Below are positions 25,723 through 34,462 of a stretch of 64,000 bases of DNA, in pieces (position 1 is the first letter of the stretch; the number at the start of each line of letters is the position of its first letter). The translations under genes and the position numbers were made by a program. Under the pieces are notes generated by a model that had not been told where the DNA came from, made no database searches, and saw only the letters and a list, made by a program, of their open reading frames with translations. This DNA comes from Gammaproteobacteria bacterium (GTDB lineage Bacteria; Pseudomonadota; Gammaproteobacteria; Pseudomonadales; Porticoccaceae), in contig JADJET010000010.1 of the NCBI GenBank assembly GCA_016708925.1, positions 1 through 64,000 on the forward strand. The letters run 5' to 3'.

Positions 25723-28118
25723 GCCATATCCTCGAAATAAACCATCGTTCGGCATGTTATGCCAGAACGCCGCAACATCGAAACGCCACGACCTAAATCC
25801 CTTTCCCAGTAGCGCGACCGGTCACGCCGCGCGCTCTCGACGCGCGGCAGCGGGTCCATCCCCTTCTGTTCCCAGCTGAAGCTGAGCGCACCGTCGAACG
25901 CCGTGTTCCAGTCGCGGGCTCCCACCACCTGATAGCGGGCAACCACCCGCGGATGCGGGTGCCCAAAGTGGTGGCGATAGCCAGCCGAATAGACCACATG
26001 CGCCGGCCGCAGCCGATTCACAAAGGGCGGCGACGAGGAGGTTTTGCTGCCGTGGTGCGGCGCGATCAGGAGTTCAATGCTGCCCGGCAGCGCGGCATCG
26101 GCGAGCAGCAGCGCCTCGACATCGGATTCGATATCCCCGGTCAGCAGCACACGCGCCGGACCAACTTCGATCAGGACGACGCAGGAACGCGCGTTGTCGC
26201 GCAGCACGGATTGACCGGGCATCGCACCTTCCGGGTGCAGGACGCGGAAATCGACACCGTCCCACTGCCAGTGTTGATCGCGTTGGCAGCCCTCCGTCTC
26301 CGGTCCCGCACCCTCCAGGACCAGCCCCCGCAACAGGCGCGCGGGACGGAAATTACGCAGCAGCCCGGCTTCGCCGCCGCTGTGGTCGGCATCCGAATGA
26401 CTCACCATCAGCAGGTCCAGCCGCGACCTGCCCTGCGCGCGCAAATAGGGCGCGATGATACCATCGCCGGCATCGAACCGATCGCTGAACGCGGCGCCGG
26501 TGTCGTACACCATGACATGCGCGGGCGTCTCCACCACCACCGCAAGCCCCTGCCCCACATCGAGCACGGTTACCCGCAATGCCGGTCGCGGTCCGGGCCC
26601 TGCCAGTGCCAACGCCGTCAACAGGATGCCGCTCAGATAACGCAGCCCCAGCCCCCGCGGCGCGAGCATCAACAGCCCAGCCAACGCCAGCGGCAATACC
26701 TGCCGCCAGTCCGTCCCACCGGCGGGAATCCAGTTGGCATGACCCGCCACCCCGGCGATCGCCGCGAGCGCTGCGTCGAACCACTGGAGCGACCAGCCGG
26801 CGATCCACCAGCACCAGTCCGCCACCACCGGCGCAAACGGGAACACGGCCACGCCTGCCAGGCAGAAGGGCACCGTCAGGATCTCGACCCAGGGAATCGC
26901 CAGGAGATTGATCAGAGGTGCCAGCAGCGGCAGCTTGCCGAAAAAACCCAACAGCCCCGCGGCAGTGCCGAGCGAAACGACCAGTTGGGCACCAACCAGA
27001 TCCCGCGTGCGGCTGCGGCGCGGACGCGGACCGAACCAGGCGAGCAATACCGCCACCGCGCCGAACGACAGCCAGAACCCCGCCGCCAGCGGCGCCAGGG
27101 GTTCGAGCACCGCAATCGCGGCCAGGGCCCAGATGAAACCGGCGAACAGTATCCGGTGACGGCGCAGCAGCAGTACCGCGAGGAAAACCGTGAGCATGAT
27201 GAAAGCGCGCAGGGTCGCCAGTCCGAACCCCGCCATCAGCGTATACATCCCGCCGGCGGCCCAGGCCGCCAGTGCACCGACGTGGCGCGCCGGCCAGGAC
27301 GCTCCCAGCGCTACCGCCAGCCTTCCACCCAGGGTGCCGAGAAACATCCCGAATCCGGCGGCGAGCGCGATGTGCAGCCCGGAAATCACCGCCAGGTGCA
27401 CGACGCCGGCGACGCGCATCCGCTCCCACATGGCGACCGTGATGCCCCGGTCGTCGCCGACCGTAAATGCCCGCAACAGCGCACGTCCGGCATCCGGAAC
27501 GGGCAGATTTTCGATGCGCGCGGCAACGCGCCCGCGCCAGGCATCCATCGCCGGAAACGAAGCCGCGCGCAAGCGCTGGTTAGCGACGCTGTCGCGCACA
27601 TAGCCGGTGGCGGAAATTCCGCGGGCAAACAACCAGCCCGCGTAATCGAAGCCATCCGGATTGGCAAAGCCTCTGGGGCGACGCAGGCGCACCACCAGCT
27701 GCCAGGTTTCGCCAGGCGTCATTTCGGGCACATCCCCGTACCACCCGAGACGCAAACGGCGCAGGGACGGCGGCGCCGCTCCGGTCAGAGATTCGACACG
27801 GGACACCGCCAGTTCAAAGCGCAAGTGCCGAGCATCGCGATTTGGCAGCCCGACTACCGTCCCCTCAACCCGATACTCGGTTTTATCAAGCTCTGAGGGC
27901 AACTGCGCTGCCAGCCGCGCCTGCCCCCAGAGCGTCGCCCAGAACACACCCGCGCTGACGCCGAGCAGAATCAGCGCCACCGTTCTGCCACGCCGCCAGC
28001 ACAGCGCGGTGGCGCACAGGAGCAGTGCCACGCCGGGCACAACCAACGGCGGCAGCGCCGGCCACAACACCGATGAGTAGCTGCCCAGCGCGAAGGCGAG
28101 CAGCAGACGATACGGCAT
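25710..28118 (-). CDS. comEC: DNA internalization-related competence protein ComEC/Rec2
   Basis: 802 residues. An N-terminal DUF4131 region, the central competence domain with about eight membrane helices (including VIHLAVISGLHIALAAGF-like segment near residue 240) and a C-terminal metallo-beta-lactamase-like domain with VSHSDADHSGG and IAPHHGSKTSSS. It forms the inner-membrane channel for single-stranded DNA during natural transformation. The last 25 residues after RSRYWE are encoded by the region overlapping exbB and look non-conserved. Its presence is relevant to the large amount of acquired DNA in this window. Confidence 0.95.
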   Translation of the reverse strand: MPYRLLLAFALGSYSSVLWPALPPLVVPGVALLLCATALCWRRGRTVALILLGVSAGVFWATLWGQARLAAQLPSELDKTEYRVEGTVVGLPNRDARHLRFELAVSRVESLTGAAPPSLRRLRLGWYGDVPEMTPGETWQLVVRLRRPRGFANPDGFDYAGWLFARGISATGYVRDSVANQRLRAASFPAMDAWRGRVAARIENLPVPDAGRALLRAFTVGDDRGITVAMWERMRVAGVVHLAVISGLHIALAAGFGMFLGTLGGRLAVALGASWPARHVGALAAWAAGGMYTLMAGFGLATLRAFIMLTVFLAVLLLRRHRILFAGFIWALAAIAVLEPLAPLAAGFWLSFGAVAVLLAWFGPRPRRSRTRDLVGAQLVVSLGTAAGLLGFFGKLPLLAPLINLLAIPWVEILTVPFCLAGVAVFPFAPVVADWCWWIAGWSLQWFDAALAAIAGVAGHANWIPAGGTDWRQVLPLALAGLLMLAPRGLGLRYLSGILLTALALAGPGPRPALRVTVLDVGQGLAVVVETPAHVMVYDTGAAFSDRFDAGDGIIAPYLRAQGRSRLDLLMVSHSDADHSGGEAGLLRNFRPARLLRGLVLEGAGPETEGCQRDQHWQWDGVDFRVLHPEGAMPGQSVLRDNARSCVVLIEVGPARVLLTGDIESDVEALLLADAALPGSIELLIAPHHGSKTSSSPPFVNRLRPAHVVYSAGYRHHFGHPHPRVVARYQVVGARDWNTAFDGALSFSWEQKGMDPLPRVESARRDRSRYWERDLGRGVSMLRRSGITCRTMVYFEDMACSN

Positions 28119-28216
28119 ACACTTCCCTGTGATGACCTTCCGCCATCAAGCGGATGCCGGCAAGTCTAGCGCAGTCCGGGGTAGCGCCGAGGGAGTCGGC
28201 CGGTTAGCCTAGCGCG

Positions 28217-28672
28217 ATGAAACATCTGCTCATCATTTATCACAGTGGCGGCGGGAAGACGGAATCCATGGCACAGGCGGTGTACGCGGGCGCACAGCGC
28301 GAACCCGATGTCGAAACCCGTTTGCAGAGGGCTTTTGACGCCAGTCTCGAAGACCTGCTGTGGGCCGACGGCCTGATTTTCGGCACCCCGGAAAACTTCG
28401 GTTACATGAGTGGCGCGCTCAAGGATTTTTTCGATCGCACTTTCTATCCGGCCGAACTTCATCGGCTCAATCTGCCCTATGCCCTGTTCGTGGGCGCCGG
28501 CAACGACGGTACCGGCGCGGCGCTGGCGGTAGAGCGCATCGCACTGGGCTACCCCTTGCGCAAAATGGCGGAACCCGTGATCGTCGCGGGAGAACTCACG
28601 AAACAACACCTGCAAGCCTGCGACGAACTGGGACAGGCGATGGCGGCAGGGCTTGCATTGGGGATTTTTTGA
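28217..28672 (+). CDS. Flavodoxin-fold / NAD(P)H-dependent reductase family protein
   Basis: 151 residues. HLLIIYHSGGGKTESMAQAV is the phosphate-binding loop of flavodoxin-like folds, and FGTPENFGYMSGALKDFFDRTF is the WrbA/FMN reductase signature that shapes the flavin pocket. It probably binds FMN and reduces quinones or similar acceptors. It is divergent from comEC with a 98-bp spacer and is followed 34 bp later by the patatin gene. Confidence 0.82.
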   Translation: MKHLLIIYHSGGGKTESMAQAVYAGAQREPDVETRLQRAFDASLEDLLWADGLIFGTPENFGYMSGALKDFFDRTFYPAELHRLNLPYALFVGAGNDGTGAALAVERIALGYPLRKMAEPVIVAGELTKQHLQACDELGQAMAAGLALGIF

Positions 28673-28706
28673 CGATGGCCGCACCACATCCGGACCGCTC
28701 CACGCC

Positions 28707-29879
28707 ATGACTGCGGCACTCATTCTCGGCGGTGGCGGTGCACGCGCCGCTTACCAGGCCGGTGTACTCCAGGCAGTGGCGGAGCTGCTGCCGGACCAGG
28801 CCCTGAATCCATTTCCCATCATCTGTGGCACCTCGGCGGGCGCCATCAACGCGCTTTCGATCGCCGGCCATGCAGGCGCATTCCGCGCCGGAGTGGCGAG
28901 CCTGCTGGAGATCTGGCGCAACCTGCGCGCGCAGGACGTGTATCGCACGGATTTTCTCGGTGTCGCCCGCAACTCCCTCGGCCTGCTGGCATCGCTGCTG
29001 CGGGGCGGCTGCCCTCCGGGCCAAGCGCTCGCCCTGCTCAACAATTCGCCGCTGCGCAGCCTGCTGGAACGGCATATCCGTTTCGACCGGATCGACGCGG
29101 CCCTGGCGGGCGGACATCTTGATGCGGTCTGTATCACCGCGCTCCATTACGGCAGCGGGCAGTCCGTCAGTTTTTTCCAGGGACGTCGGGATAACTGGGA
29201 ACGCAATCGCCGCTGTGGGCTGCGCACCCAACTGAACCTCGAACACCTGATGGCCTCCACGGCGATTCCCCTGCTGTTTCCGGCCGCGCAAATCGGCGAT
29301 CACCATTATGGCGACGGCGCGCTGCGCCAGTTGAAACCGCTGAGCCCCGCGCTCCATCTCGGCGCGCGGCGGCTGTTTGTGGTGGGAGTCAGCGATAATT
29401 TCAGGCATAAGCCCAGCGCAACGCCAACGCGCAGTCCGCCGTCGGTGGGGCACATCCTGGGTCAGTTGCTCAACAGCGCTTTCATCGACGCCATCGAAAG
29501 CGACCTCGAAACCATGGAGACCATCAACGCGCTGGCCGCCGAAATTCGTCCCGAGCGACGCCATGCTGCGTCCATCGCGCATCTCGAACCCGTCGAAGCA
29601 TTGTGCATCTCGCCATCGGAGCCGATCGACAAAATTGCCACCCAGCACTACCAGGAACTGCCGCACAGCGTGCGCCTGTTCCTGCGCGCCATCGGCGCCA
29701 CCACCCGCAGCAGTGGCGCCAGTGCCGCCAGTTACCTGCTGTTCGAGCCCGGCTTCTGTCGCAGGCTGCTCGACCTCGGCTACCGGGACGCACTCGACTG
29801 CAAAGACCGCATTCGGGCTTTTTTCCGCCTCTCCGACACCGTGGACGAGCCCGAGGCTATTCGGGCCGGTACACCTTGA
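28707..29879 (+). CDS. Patatin-like phospholipase
   Basis: 390 residues from the ATG at 28707; the frame stays open upstream but overlaps the previous gene. The oxyanion loop ILGGGGARAAYQAGVL, nucleophile elbow GTSAG (about residue 47) and the catalytic DG dyad in HHYGDGALRQL are present. Proteins of this kind are lipid acyl hydrolases; the extra C-terminal half (about 250-390) is typical of the bacterial DUF3734-like group. Its 3' end overlaps the convergent SDR gene by 23 bp. Confidence 0.9.
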   Translation: MTAALILGGGGARAAYQAGVLQAVAELLPDQALNPFPIICGTSAGAINALSIAGHAGAFRAGVASLLEIWRNLRAQDVYRTDFLGVARNSLGLLASLLRGGCPPGQALALLNNSPLRSLLERHIRFDRIDAALAGGHLDAVCITALHYGSGQSVSFFQGRRDNWERNRRCGLRTQLNLEHLMASTAIPLLFPAAQIGDHHYGDGALRQLKPLSPALHLGARRLFVVGVSDNFRHKPSATPTRSPPSVGHILGQLLNSAFIDAIESDLETMETINALAAEIRPERRHAASIAHLEPVEALCISPSEPIDKIATQHYQELPHSVRLFLRAIGATTRSSGASAASYLLFEPGFCRRLLDLGYRDALDCKDRIRAFFRLSDTVDEPEAIRAGTP

Positions 29880-30687
29880 TGGGGTGGTAGGATTTCTGAA
29901 ACTCCGGTTGATCCGCCCACTTCAGACCGCAACTGACACCACCATCAATCACGAAATGCTGCCCGGTGACAAAGGTGGAGCGGTCACCGGCCAGCCAGCA
30001 CGCCATCTGGGCGATGTCGTCCGGCTCGCCGGCGCGGGGAATCGCCTGCGCTTTCGCGAACGCCGGTTTGACGCGATCGATCAACGCATCGGAACGCCCT
30101 ACCGTATTGGCGGCGAGCGGTGTGGCGATAAACCCCGGACAAATCGCATTCACGCGCACATTGTGTTCGCCCATTTCCATGGCCACCGACTTCGACATGT
30201 GAATCACCGCCGCCTTGGCGGCCGCATAGGGATGCGGACTGTAGCCAGCCTTCAAGCCGGCGATGCTGCCGGTGTTGATGATGCTGCCGGATTTCTGGCG
30301 CATCATGATCGGCGCCGCGTGCTTGATGCCGAGAAATACGCCGCGCACCAGTACATCGAACGTCATGTCGAATTCGTCGACGGGAATCTCGGCAATCGGC
30401 CCCAGCACGCCGCCGAAACCCGCGTTATTGAAGATGCAGTCGAGCCGGCCCCAGCGGCTTGCCGCGAGATCCACCGCCGCCTTCACCTGCGCCTCGTCGC
30501 GCACTTCGACGCGCGCAAAGACGGCACTGTCGGCACCGAGCTCCGCCGCCAGCGCTTGGCCGCGCTCCTCCTGCATATCCGCTATCACCACCCGCGCGCC
30601 CTCTTCAACAAAGAGTCGCACGCTGCGCTCGCCGATGCCGCTGGCACCGCCCGTGATCACCGCCACTTTTCCGTTCAACTCGCCCAT
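29857..30687 (-). CDS. Short-chain dehydrogenase/reductase
   Basis: 276 residues from the ATG at 30687 with GGGAG upstream. Classical SDR motifs: cofactor loop TGGASGIGE, NNAG, catalytic serine in INTGSIAG, YAAAK, and the C-terminal GQHFVIDGGVS. The acidic residue after the second strand (IADMQ) suggests NAD(H) preference. The substrate is unknown; the surrounding hotdog-like and patatin genes hint at lipid or alcohol metabolism. Confidence 0.92.
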   Translation of the reverse strand: MGELNGKVAVITGGASGIGERSVRLFVEEGARVVIADMQEERGQALAAELGADSAVFARVEVRDEAQVKAAVDLAASRWGRLDCIFNNAGFGGVLGPIAEIPVDEFDMTFDVLVRGVFLGIKHAAPIMMRQKSGSIINTGSIAGLKAGYSPHPYAAAKAAVIHMSKSVAMEMGEHNVRVNAICPGFIATPLAANTVGRSDALIDRVKPAFAKAQAIPRAGEPDDIAQMACWLAGDRSTFVTGQHFVIDGGVSCGLKWADQPEFQKSYHPIKVYRPE

Positions 30688-30752
30688 CACTCGTCTCCCA
30701 TCACTGTCGTTTCAAAGAATGCCGCATCGAAAAACTGTTGCCTTGCAAACCG

Positions 30753-31490
30753 TCATCCAGCCGCCGGTATGCGCGCGCCCGCATCGATCCAGATCTGGCG
30801 CGCGCAGGCCATGAGTTCGCCCCTCACCGCGTGGATCGCCACGCCCATGAAGCGCTTGCGCCCATCCGGTGGAGCCAGTTGCCAACTGCTGACAATATAG
30901 GATTCGCCGGCCCGCAGCGGCTGTTTCAGCGCAGCGGCGCAGGTACCGAGCAACTGGATGCCGACGTCCGGCGCGAGCGCCGCAATTGCGTAGCCGCCGG
31001 GGCAGTCCAGCGCGGCCCAGACCTGCTCCGGCGCGACCTGGCCACGCGCATCCAGCAACTCGGGTCCGGGCTCCCAGACCCCCGCGACAATGTTGTCGCC
31101 ACCCTCTTGCAACGGTCCGCAAAACAGGCGCAGACCTTCGCCCGGCTCGCGCCTGGGGCTGCACACATAGCAGCCGCGCGCATCGCTTGCATGCAGAAAG
31201 TGAAAGCGCTCGCCGGCGGCACGGGCGGCACTCAGGGTCGGCGGTGGCGGAATGTCGAGTACCAGTTGGAGCGGGCGCGCACGGCCCAGTTCCTGATCGT
31301 CCAGATGGCAGCTCACCGACCCATCCGTGTGGCGCCTGATCGCCAGCAGCGTGGCGACCGGGAAGCCCCGCAGGATGCGCACCTCGGCATCGCCCTCGAC
31401 GAACGCCGCAAGGGCGCCGGCAATATAGCCGCCGTTACCGCGACCCACGGGGCCGTTGTAGCGCGCATCGATATACAGGGTCTCGCTCAT
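30753..31490 (-). CDS. Hypothetical protein, possibly hotdog-fold thioesterase-like
   Basis: 245 residues from the ATG at 31490 (MSETLYIDARYNGPVGRGNGGY). The motif GPVGRGNGGYIAGALAAF followed by LRGFPVATLL and a Cys-containing CYVCSPRREPGEGL stretch resembles an uncharacterised proteobacterial/actinobacterial family that may adopt a double hotdog fold. The second half repeats the style (WAALDCPGGYAIAA, then GESYIVSSWQL). No catalytic residue can be assigned confidently. It is transcribed with the SDR gene 65 bp downstream. Confidence 0.5.
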   Translation of the reverse strand: MSETLYIDARYNGPVGRGNGGYIAGALAAFVEGDAEVRILRGFPVATLLAIRRHTDGSVSCHLDDQELGRARPLQLVLDIPPPPTLSAARAAGERFHFLHASDARGCYVCSPRREPGEGLRLFCGPLQEGGDNIVAGVWEPGPELLDARGQVAPEQVWAALDCPGGYAIAALAPDVGIQLLGTCAAALKQPLRAGESYIVSSWQLAPPDGRKRFMGVAIHAVRGELMACARQIWIDAGARIPAAG

Positions 31491-31849
31491 CTGGCCCGTG
31501 CCCGGAAAACCAGCGGCTATTTTACGCCAGGGAAAGCGAAACCCAAGGCGACCTGGCACGGCCGACCCGAGCGGCCACCCGCAATACCCCGCCAGTGAGG
31601 GCGCTGGCGCCATGCTCACGGGATATCGAGCCCGTCGCCCTGCGCTTTGGCTTTACTTTGGAAGCGCGCTACAAATTTCTATCGCCAGATTGAACCCACT
31701 GCCGCGGACCCTGCCAGACACCCTTCTTGGAAAGCCCTTTCGCGACCACCCGGCGGTAATGCCGTCTGGCTTAAGCCCGCCACTTGCCCGACAGTGCCGG
31801 CAATGACGGAATGCTACGATGAGTTATTTGACAATAACTCTCCCGGAGC
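31491..31849. other. Intergenic stretch without recognised gene
   Basis: About 360 bp between the hotdog-like gene and the first attC-like half-site. A short plus-strand frame near 31805-31895 is open but overlaps the attC-like sequence and has no convincing family match. I see no terminator or RNA gene. It marks the transition from core to accessory DNA. Confidence 0.4.
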
Positions 31850-31890
31850 GAAACGGGGGCAGTACCGTCGGCTGGAACCGATGGTTAGGC
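31850..31890 (-). repeat. Truncated attC-like recombination site
   Basis: On the minus strand GCCTAAC (31890-31884) is a perfect 5' core (RYYYAAC), followed by CATCGGTTCCAGCCGACGG as in the left arm of attC sites. The expected complementary right arm and GTTRRRY core are missing. It lies 8 bp beyond the end of the decayed hicB, where a cassette's attC should be, and marks the broken end of the array. Confidence 0.55.
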
Positions 31891-31897
31891 CTTGATC

Positions 31898-32109
31898 TCA
31901 CACAACCTCGACGTATTCAACTTAGCTTTGTGGGCTTGGAACGGGCAGGCCGTCTTCTCGGAGCCCCTGTGGGGTGAAACTCAATGGCTTCTCAAGTTTT
32001 GCTGCTCTGTTTCTTCGATCGTGTGACCGGTCGCAACGCAGCCGGGAAGATCAGGAACGTATGCCGAGTAGTTTGACGTAGCTTTTTCAATAACGATTGC
32101 GTAACGCAT
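31898..32109 (-). pseudogene. hicB: Decayed HicB antitoxin
   Basis: From the ATG at 32109 the sequence reads MRYAIVIEKATSNYSAYVPD and LPGCVATGHTIEETE, the HicB antitoxin N-terminus, then loses frame. EAIEFH is found in a second frame and GLREDGLPVPSP in a third, followed by an in-frame TAA and VEYVEVV before the natural TGA at 31898. At least two indels and one stop mutation are present. It would normally be a small partial-RNase-H-fold protein neutralising HicA. Confidence 0.85.
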
Positions 32110-32117
32110 TTGAGCCC

Positions 32118-32302
32118 TCACTTCCAACCAACCTGCTTGTAAATACTGTTCAGGTGTGCCTGGAGCCAGATCATCGCTTGGCTTTCCGGGGACCGTGATC
32201 CGCCCTGGCTTGGTTTTGTGCTTGAACTGGCGACCCACCTTTCGTGGCCACGAGTTCCCAGCCATCATCCTTGAGCTTTGATAGCACTTCCGAGACTTTC
32301 AT
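32118..32302 (-). pseudogene. hicA: Decayed HicA mRNA interferase toxin
   Basis: The ATG at 32302 opens MKVSEVLSKLKDDGWELVAT, the HicA dsRBD-like start. A 2-nt deletion follows, and the rest (RQFKHKTKPGRITVPGKPSD) continues in another frame. The deletion removes the G-S-H motif, so the catalytic histidine is gone, and further indels scramble the end (APGT...QAGWK). HicA cleaves mRNA when not bound by HicB; this copy cannot function as read. The pair lies within a cassette-like interval. Confidence 0.85.
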
Positions 32303-32358
32303 TCTAAGAGCATAGCTCCTTCGATGAGCTTCTTACAGAAAAGGTCCAACTCCCCGGT

Positions 32359-32952
32359 TCATCCGCGGCCCGGACGGCGCGAAGTGGTGGCAGGGACGTC
32401 GGGTGGAACCGATGAGCGAGATAGGCGCTCAAGCTCATTCTTCAGGTCTCTTGAGAGCTGCACGTAGCTGAGAACGGAGTCGGCCGACGGACTGAAATCA
32501 GGCTCATGCGCCGCTTGGTTTCTTAGATTCCGTAGCTGAGCAAGAATGGCTTTGTGTTCATCACTCAGGATATCTGACGACTCCAGTCCGCGAAGTACCC
32601 CCACGGGATTGCGTCTGGCCGTTGGCCGGACCAAACCCTTTGTGAGCGCCAGTGCCGTAGCTTGCTCTTCAACTTCAAGCCACGCCTCCAGAATTGCTGC
32701 TCGTGGATTGGACGTTACAAGACTAATTGTCGGAGTGCCGACCCGAGACGGCGCCCTCGGAATATCCGACGCCTCTTTCTCAAGCGCTCGTACTCCTTCT
32801 TCAAACTCAAACTCGGCAGGGCCGACCTTTCCCTTGCGGAGCCGGGCAAGTAGGGAGATGAGCTGTTTCCTGAAAAGAACAGCCACAACAACCGTAGCTA
32901 GAGGCCAAGCCAGCGATTCAACAAGAGCCGCAATGAATGTTAGGACGTCCAT
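32359..32952 (-). CDS. Hypothetical membrane-anchored protein, cassette gene
   Basis: 197 residues. An N-terminal hydrophobic helix (about 5-27, FIAALVESLAWPLATVVVAVLF) anchors a soluble part of mixed helices ending in a proline-rich, basic tail. The block LRNLRNQAAHEPDFSPSADSVLSYVQL (about 140-166) resembles HEPN/DUF4145-like helices with a conserved RNxxxH-like RNQAAH, which in HEPN proteins is an RNase motif; this is inference only. The ATG is 7 bp after the attC core GTTAGCG, a spacing typical of integron cassette genes. GC content is visibly lower than in the core genes. Confidence 0.6.
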   Translation of the reverse strand: MDVLTFIAALVESLAWPLATVVVAVLFRKQLISLLARLRKGKVGPAEFEFEEGVRALEKEASDIPRAPSRVGTPTISLVTSNPRAAILEAWLEVEEQATALALTKGLVRPTARRNPVGVLRGLESSDILSDEHKAILAQLRNLRNQAAHEPDFSPSADSVLSYVQLSRDLKNELERLSRSSVPPDVPATTSRRPGRG

Positions 32953-32959
32953 TTCTTCT

Positions 32960-33022
32960 CGCTAACGTCGAAGCTCACGGGCGCGCCGCTTACGGCGCGC
33001 CCTGTGGAGCGTCTTGATAGGC
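32960..33022 (-). repeat. attC-like site (63 bp)
   Basis: Minus strand: 5' core GCCTATC (33022-33016), arms that pair as GCTCCACAGGGCGCGCCG with CGGCGCGCCCGTGAGC around a 4-nt loop TAAG, and 3' core GTTAGCG (32966-32960). The long imperfect hairpin with an unpaired base in one arm and the ACGTTAG end are the hallmarks of integron attC sites. It begins 2 bp after the stop codon of the upstream cassette gene. Confidence 0.8.
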
Positions 33023-33024
33023 TT

Positions 33025-33984
33025 TCAAGCGAGCCCGACAAGTTTCAGGCCCGAAAAAATTGCGCCCGCAACTGCTAGGCCAAACGTCATCCATTTGAGC
33101 CGCAATTCCCACTCGGCTCTACGCTCACTCGCATTGCGCAGTGTTTGTTCACGTTCGCGTTGAAACGATGCCAGGTGCCATTTGGCCAAAGCGGATAGAA
33201 TCTCCTCCGGAAGACCTTTTACCCCTATGCGGGGCCCAATTGGCAACTTGCTTTCAACCCAAGTGTGCAAAGTTGCCTCGTCCAATTTACCGAAGAGTGG
33301 TTCTAGCCTTTTTATTGCCTCTGCTTCCCCTGGTGTTTGCGATGCCGCGGCAGCAGCCTCATAAACCACTTGGTTAGCTAGGTAGCCTCGCCATAGTGTT
33401 TGTTCGAACAGTGGTTCTGTGACGATTGTTAAGCCGCGTGCCGTGCCAAGCATGTACCCAGACCAGGCTGAACTTAGAGCATCTTGCTTATTTATTGCCT
33501 CGGTAACTGATTGACAAAAAGCTCCCATAGTCATTGCGTGCCAGTCTCGGGATTGCTGGTTTTCCTTAAGTTTTTCAATCGCTGTCTTCGCATCACCCTC
33601 CTTGTCCAGATCAAGACCCTTAAGGCGCTCGCTACTTTTTAGTATTGCATCTGCTTCATCGTTCACACTTTTCGCGAACGATACGAAGTTCTTTGGTTCT
33701 TTTGGATAGTTTCCGACGAAGAATTGCCGCAATAGAAACGAAAGCCCTGGCCGAGACAGCTTTCCTCGGGAGGCGGGATCGAGGGAAATCTGTATGAACC
33801 CTGCAGGGATGGTAAAACGCTCCCCTTTCTCGACCTTAATTCCCGTGCCATCGGGCGCTGTTCTCACGAAATGAACTGTCTTCCCGCATTCAGTACATTC
33901 TATCGATAGATGCGGGACGTCAAGTGGTACGAGACTACGGCCACACTGTGCGCAGTAGCGTTCGACGTTGGTTAAGGTTGTCAT
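33025..33984 (-). CDS. Hypothetical zinc-ribbon, membrane-tethered protein, cassette gene
   Basis: 319 residues. The N-terminus holds a zinc ribbon with two CxxC pairs (YCAQCGRS and ECTECGK, residues 10-35). The middle is helical and includes SGYMLGTARGLTIV and a possible amphipathic segment. Near the C-terminus a basic coiled-coil (about 270-295, SFQREREQTLRNASERRAE) leads into one transmembrane helix (MTFGLAVAGAIFSGLKLVGL). No family is recognised. It sits between two attC-like sites with its ATG 16 bp after GTTAGCT, so it is a cassette gene. Confidence 0.6.
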   Translation of the reverse strand: MTTLTNVERYCAQCGRSLVPLDVPHLSIECTECGKTVHFVRTAPDGTGIKVEKGERFTIPAGFIQISLDPASRGKLSRPGLSFLLRQFFVGNYPKEPKNFVSFAKSVNDEADAILKSSERLKGLDLDKEGDAKTAIEKLKENQQSRDWHAMTMGAFCQSVTEAINKQDALSSAWSGYMLGTARGLTIVTEPLFEQTLWRGYLANQVVYEAAAAASQTPGEAEAIKRLEPLFGKLDEATLHTWVESKLPIGPRIGVKGLPEEILSALAKWHLASFQREREQTLRNASERRAEWELRLKWMTFGLAVAGAIFSGLKLVGLA

Positions 33985-34000
33985 TGAGAGCCTAATGTAG

Positions 34001-34059
34001 AGCTAACCGGCGCCGCGCGGCTTTATCGCGCAGCGTCCGTGTGGACTGCCGGGTTGGGC
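34001..34059 (-). repeat. attC-like site (59 bp)
   Basis: Minus strand: 5' core GCCCAAC (34059-34053), paired arms CCGGC/GCCGG and GCTGCGCG/CGCGCGG, loop near TAAA, 3' core GTTAGCT (34007-34001). Length 59 bp matches the classical 59-base element. It starts 7 bp after the stop of the EVE-like gene. The arms pair less completely than in the neighbouring site. Confidence 0.7.
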
Positions 34060-34066
34060 GTCGCTT

Positions 34067-34435
34067 TCAAAGCTGAAACACCAAGCGCGTCCATTCGTCA
34101 TTGGCCGGAAACGGCCCATGTATTGAGGCAAAGCAGCCTTTGGACGGAACTTGGCGCTGTAGCCCCGAGACAGCCCAGTGAATATAAATGCGCTTGTCGT
34201 CGGGATCGATTTCTTTCACGGTTCCAAGCGCGCGGATTTCGATGTTTGACGAGCCTTGCCCCAACATGCGCTTGATGGCAATTCGGTCTCCGGGTTGAAT
34301 TTGATCACGGAAGGCAGCCTGTGTGGGTTGCTCTTCATCAGACCATCCAAGAAACCAATATCCTCTGCGAATAAACGTTTCGGATTGATCATCATGACCA
34401 CCCCACATTGCACCAACGATCCAATAGTTCGACAT
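34067..34435 (-). CDS. EVE/PUA-like domain protein, cassette gene
   Basis: 122 residues from the ATG at 34435, preceded by AGGAGG at good spacing. The sequence YWIVGAMWGG at the start, GYWFLGWSDEEQ, then IQPGDRIAIKRMLG and VKEIDPDDKRIYIHW, follows the pattern of EVE-like (PUA-superfamily) proteins, which bind modified bases in nucleic acids and are often linked to restriction and defence systems. The match is by pattern only. It is the first cassette of the array as read from the minus strand. Confidence 0.55.
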   Translation of the reverse strand: MSNYWIVGAMWGGHDDQSETFIRRGYWFLGWSDEEQPTQAAFRDQIQPGDRIAIKRMLGQGSSNIEIRALGTVKEIDPDDKRIYIHWAVSGLQRQVPSKGCFASIHGPFPANDEWTRLVFQL

Positions 34436-34462
34436 ACGGTTCCTCCTGTGAGTGGTCAAGAC

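Noticed and set aside
31805..31895. Plus-strand ORF reading MTECYDELFDNNSPGAKRGQ, reminiscent of an ATP-grasp N-terminus
   Set aside because: It is only 30 codons long, overlaps the attC-like half-site on the other strand and lacks continuation.
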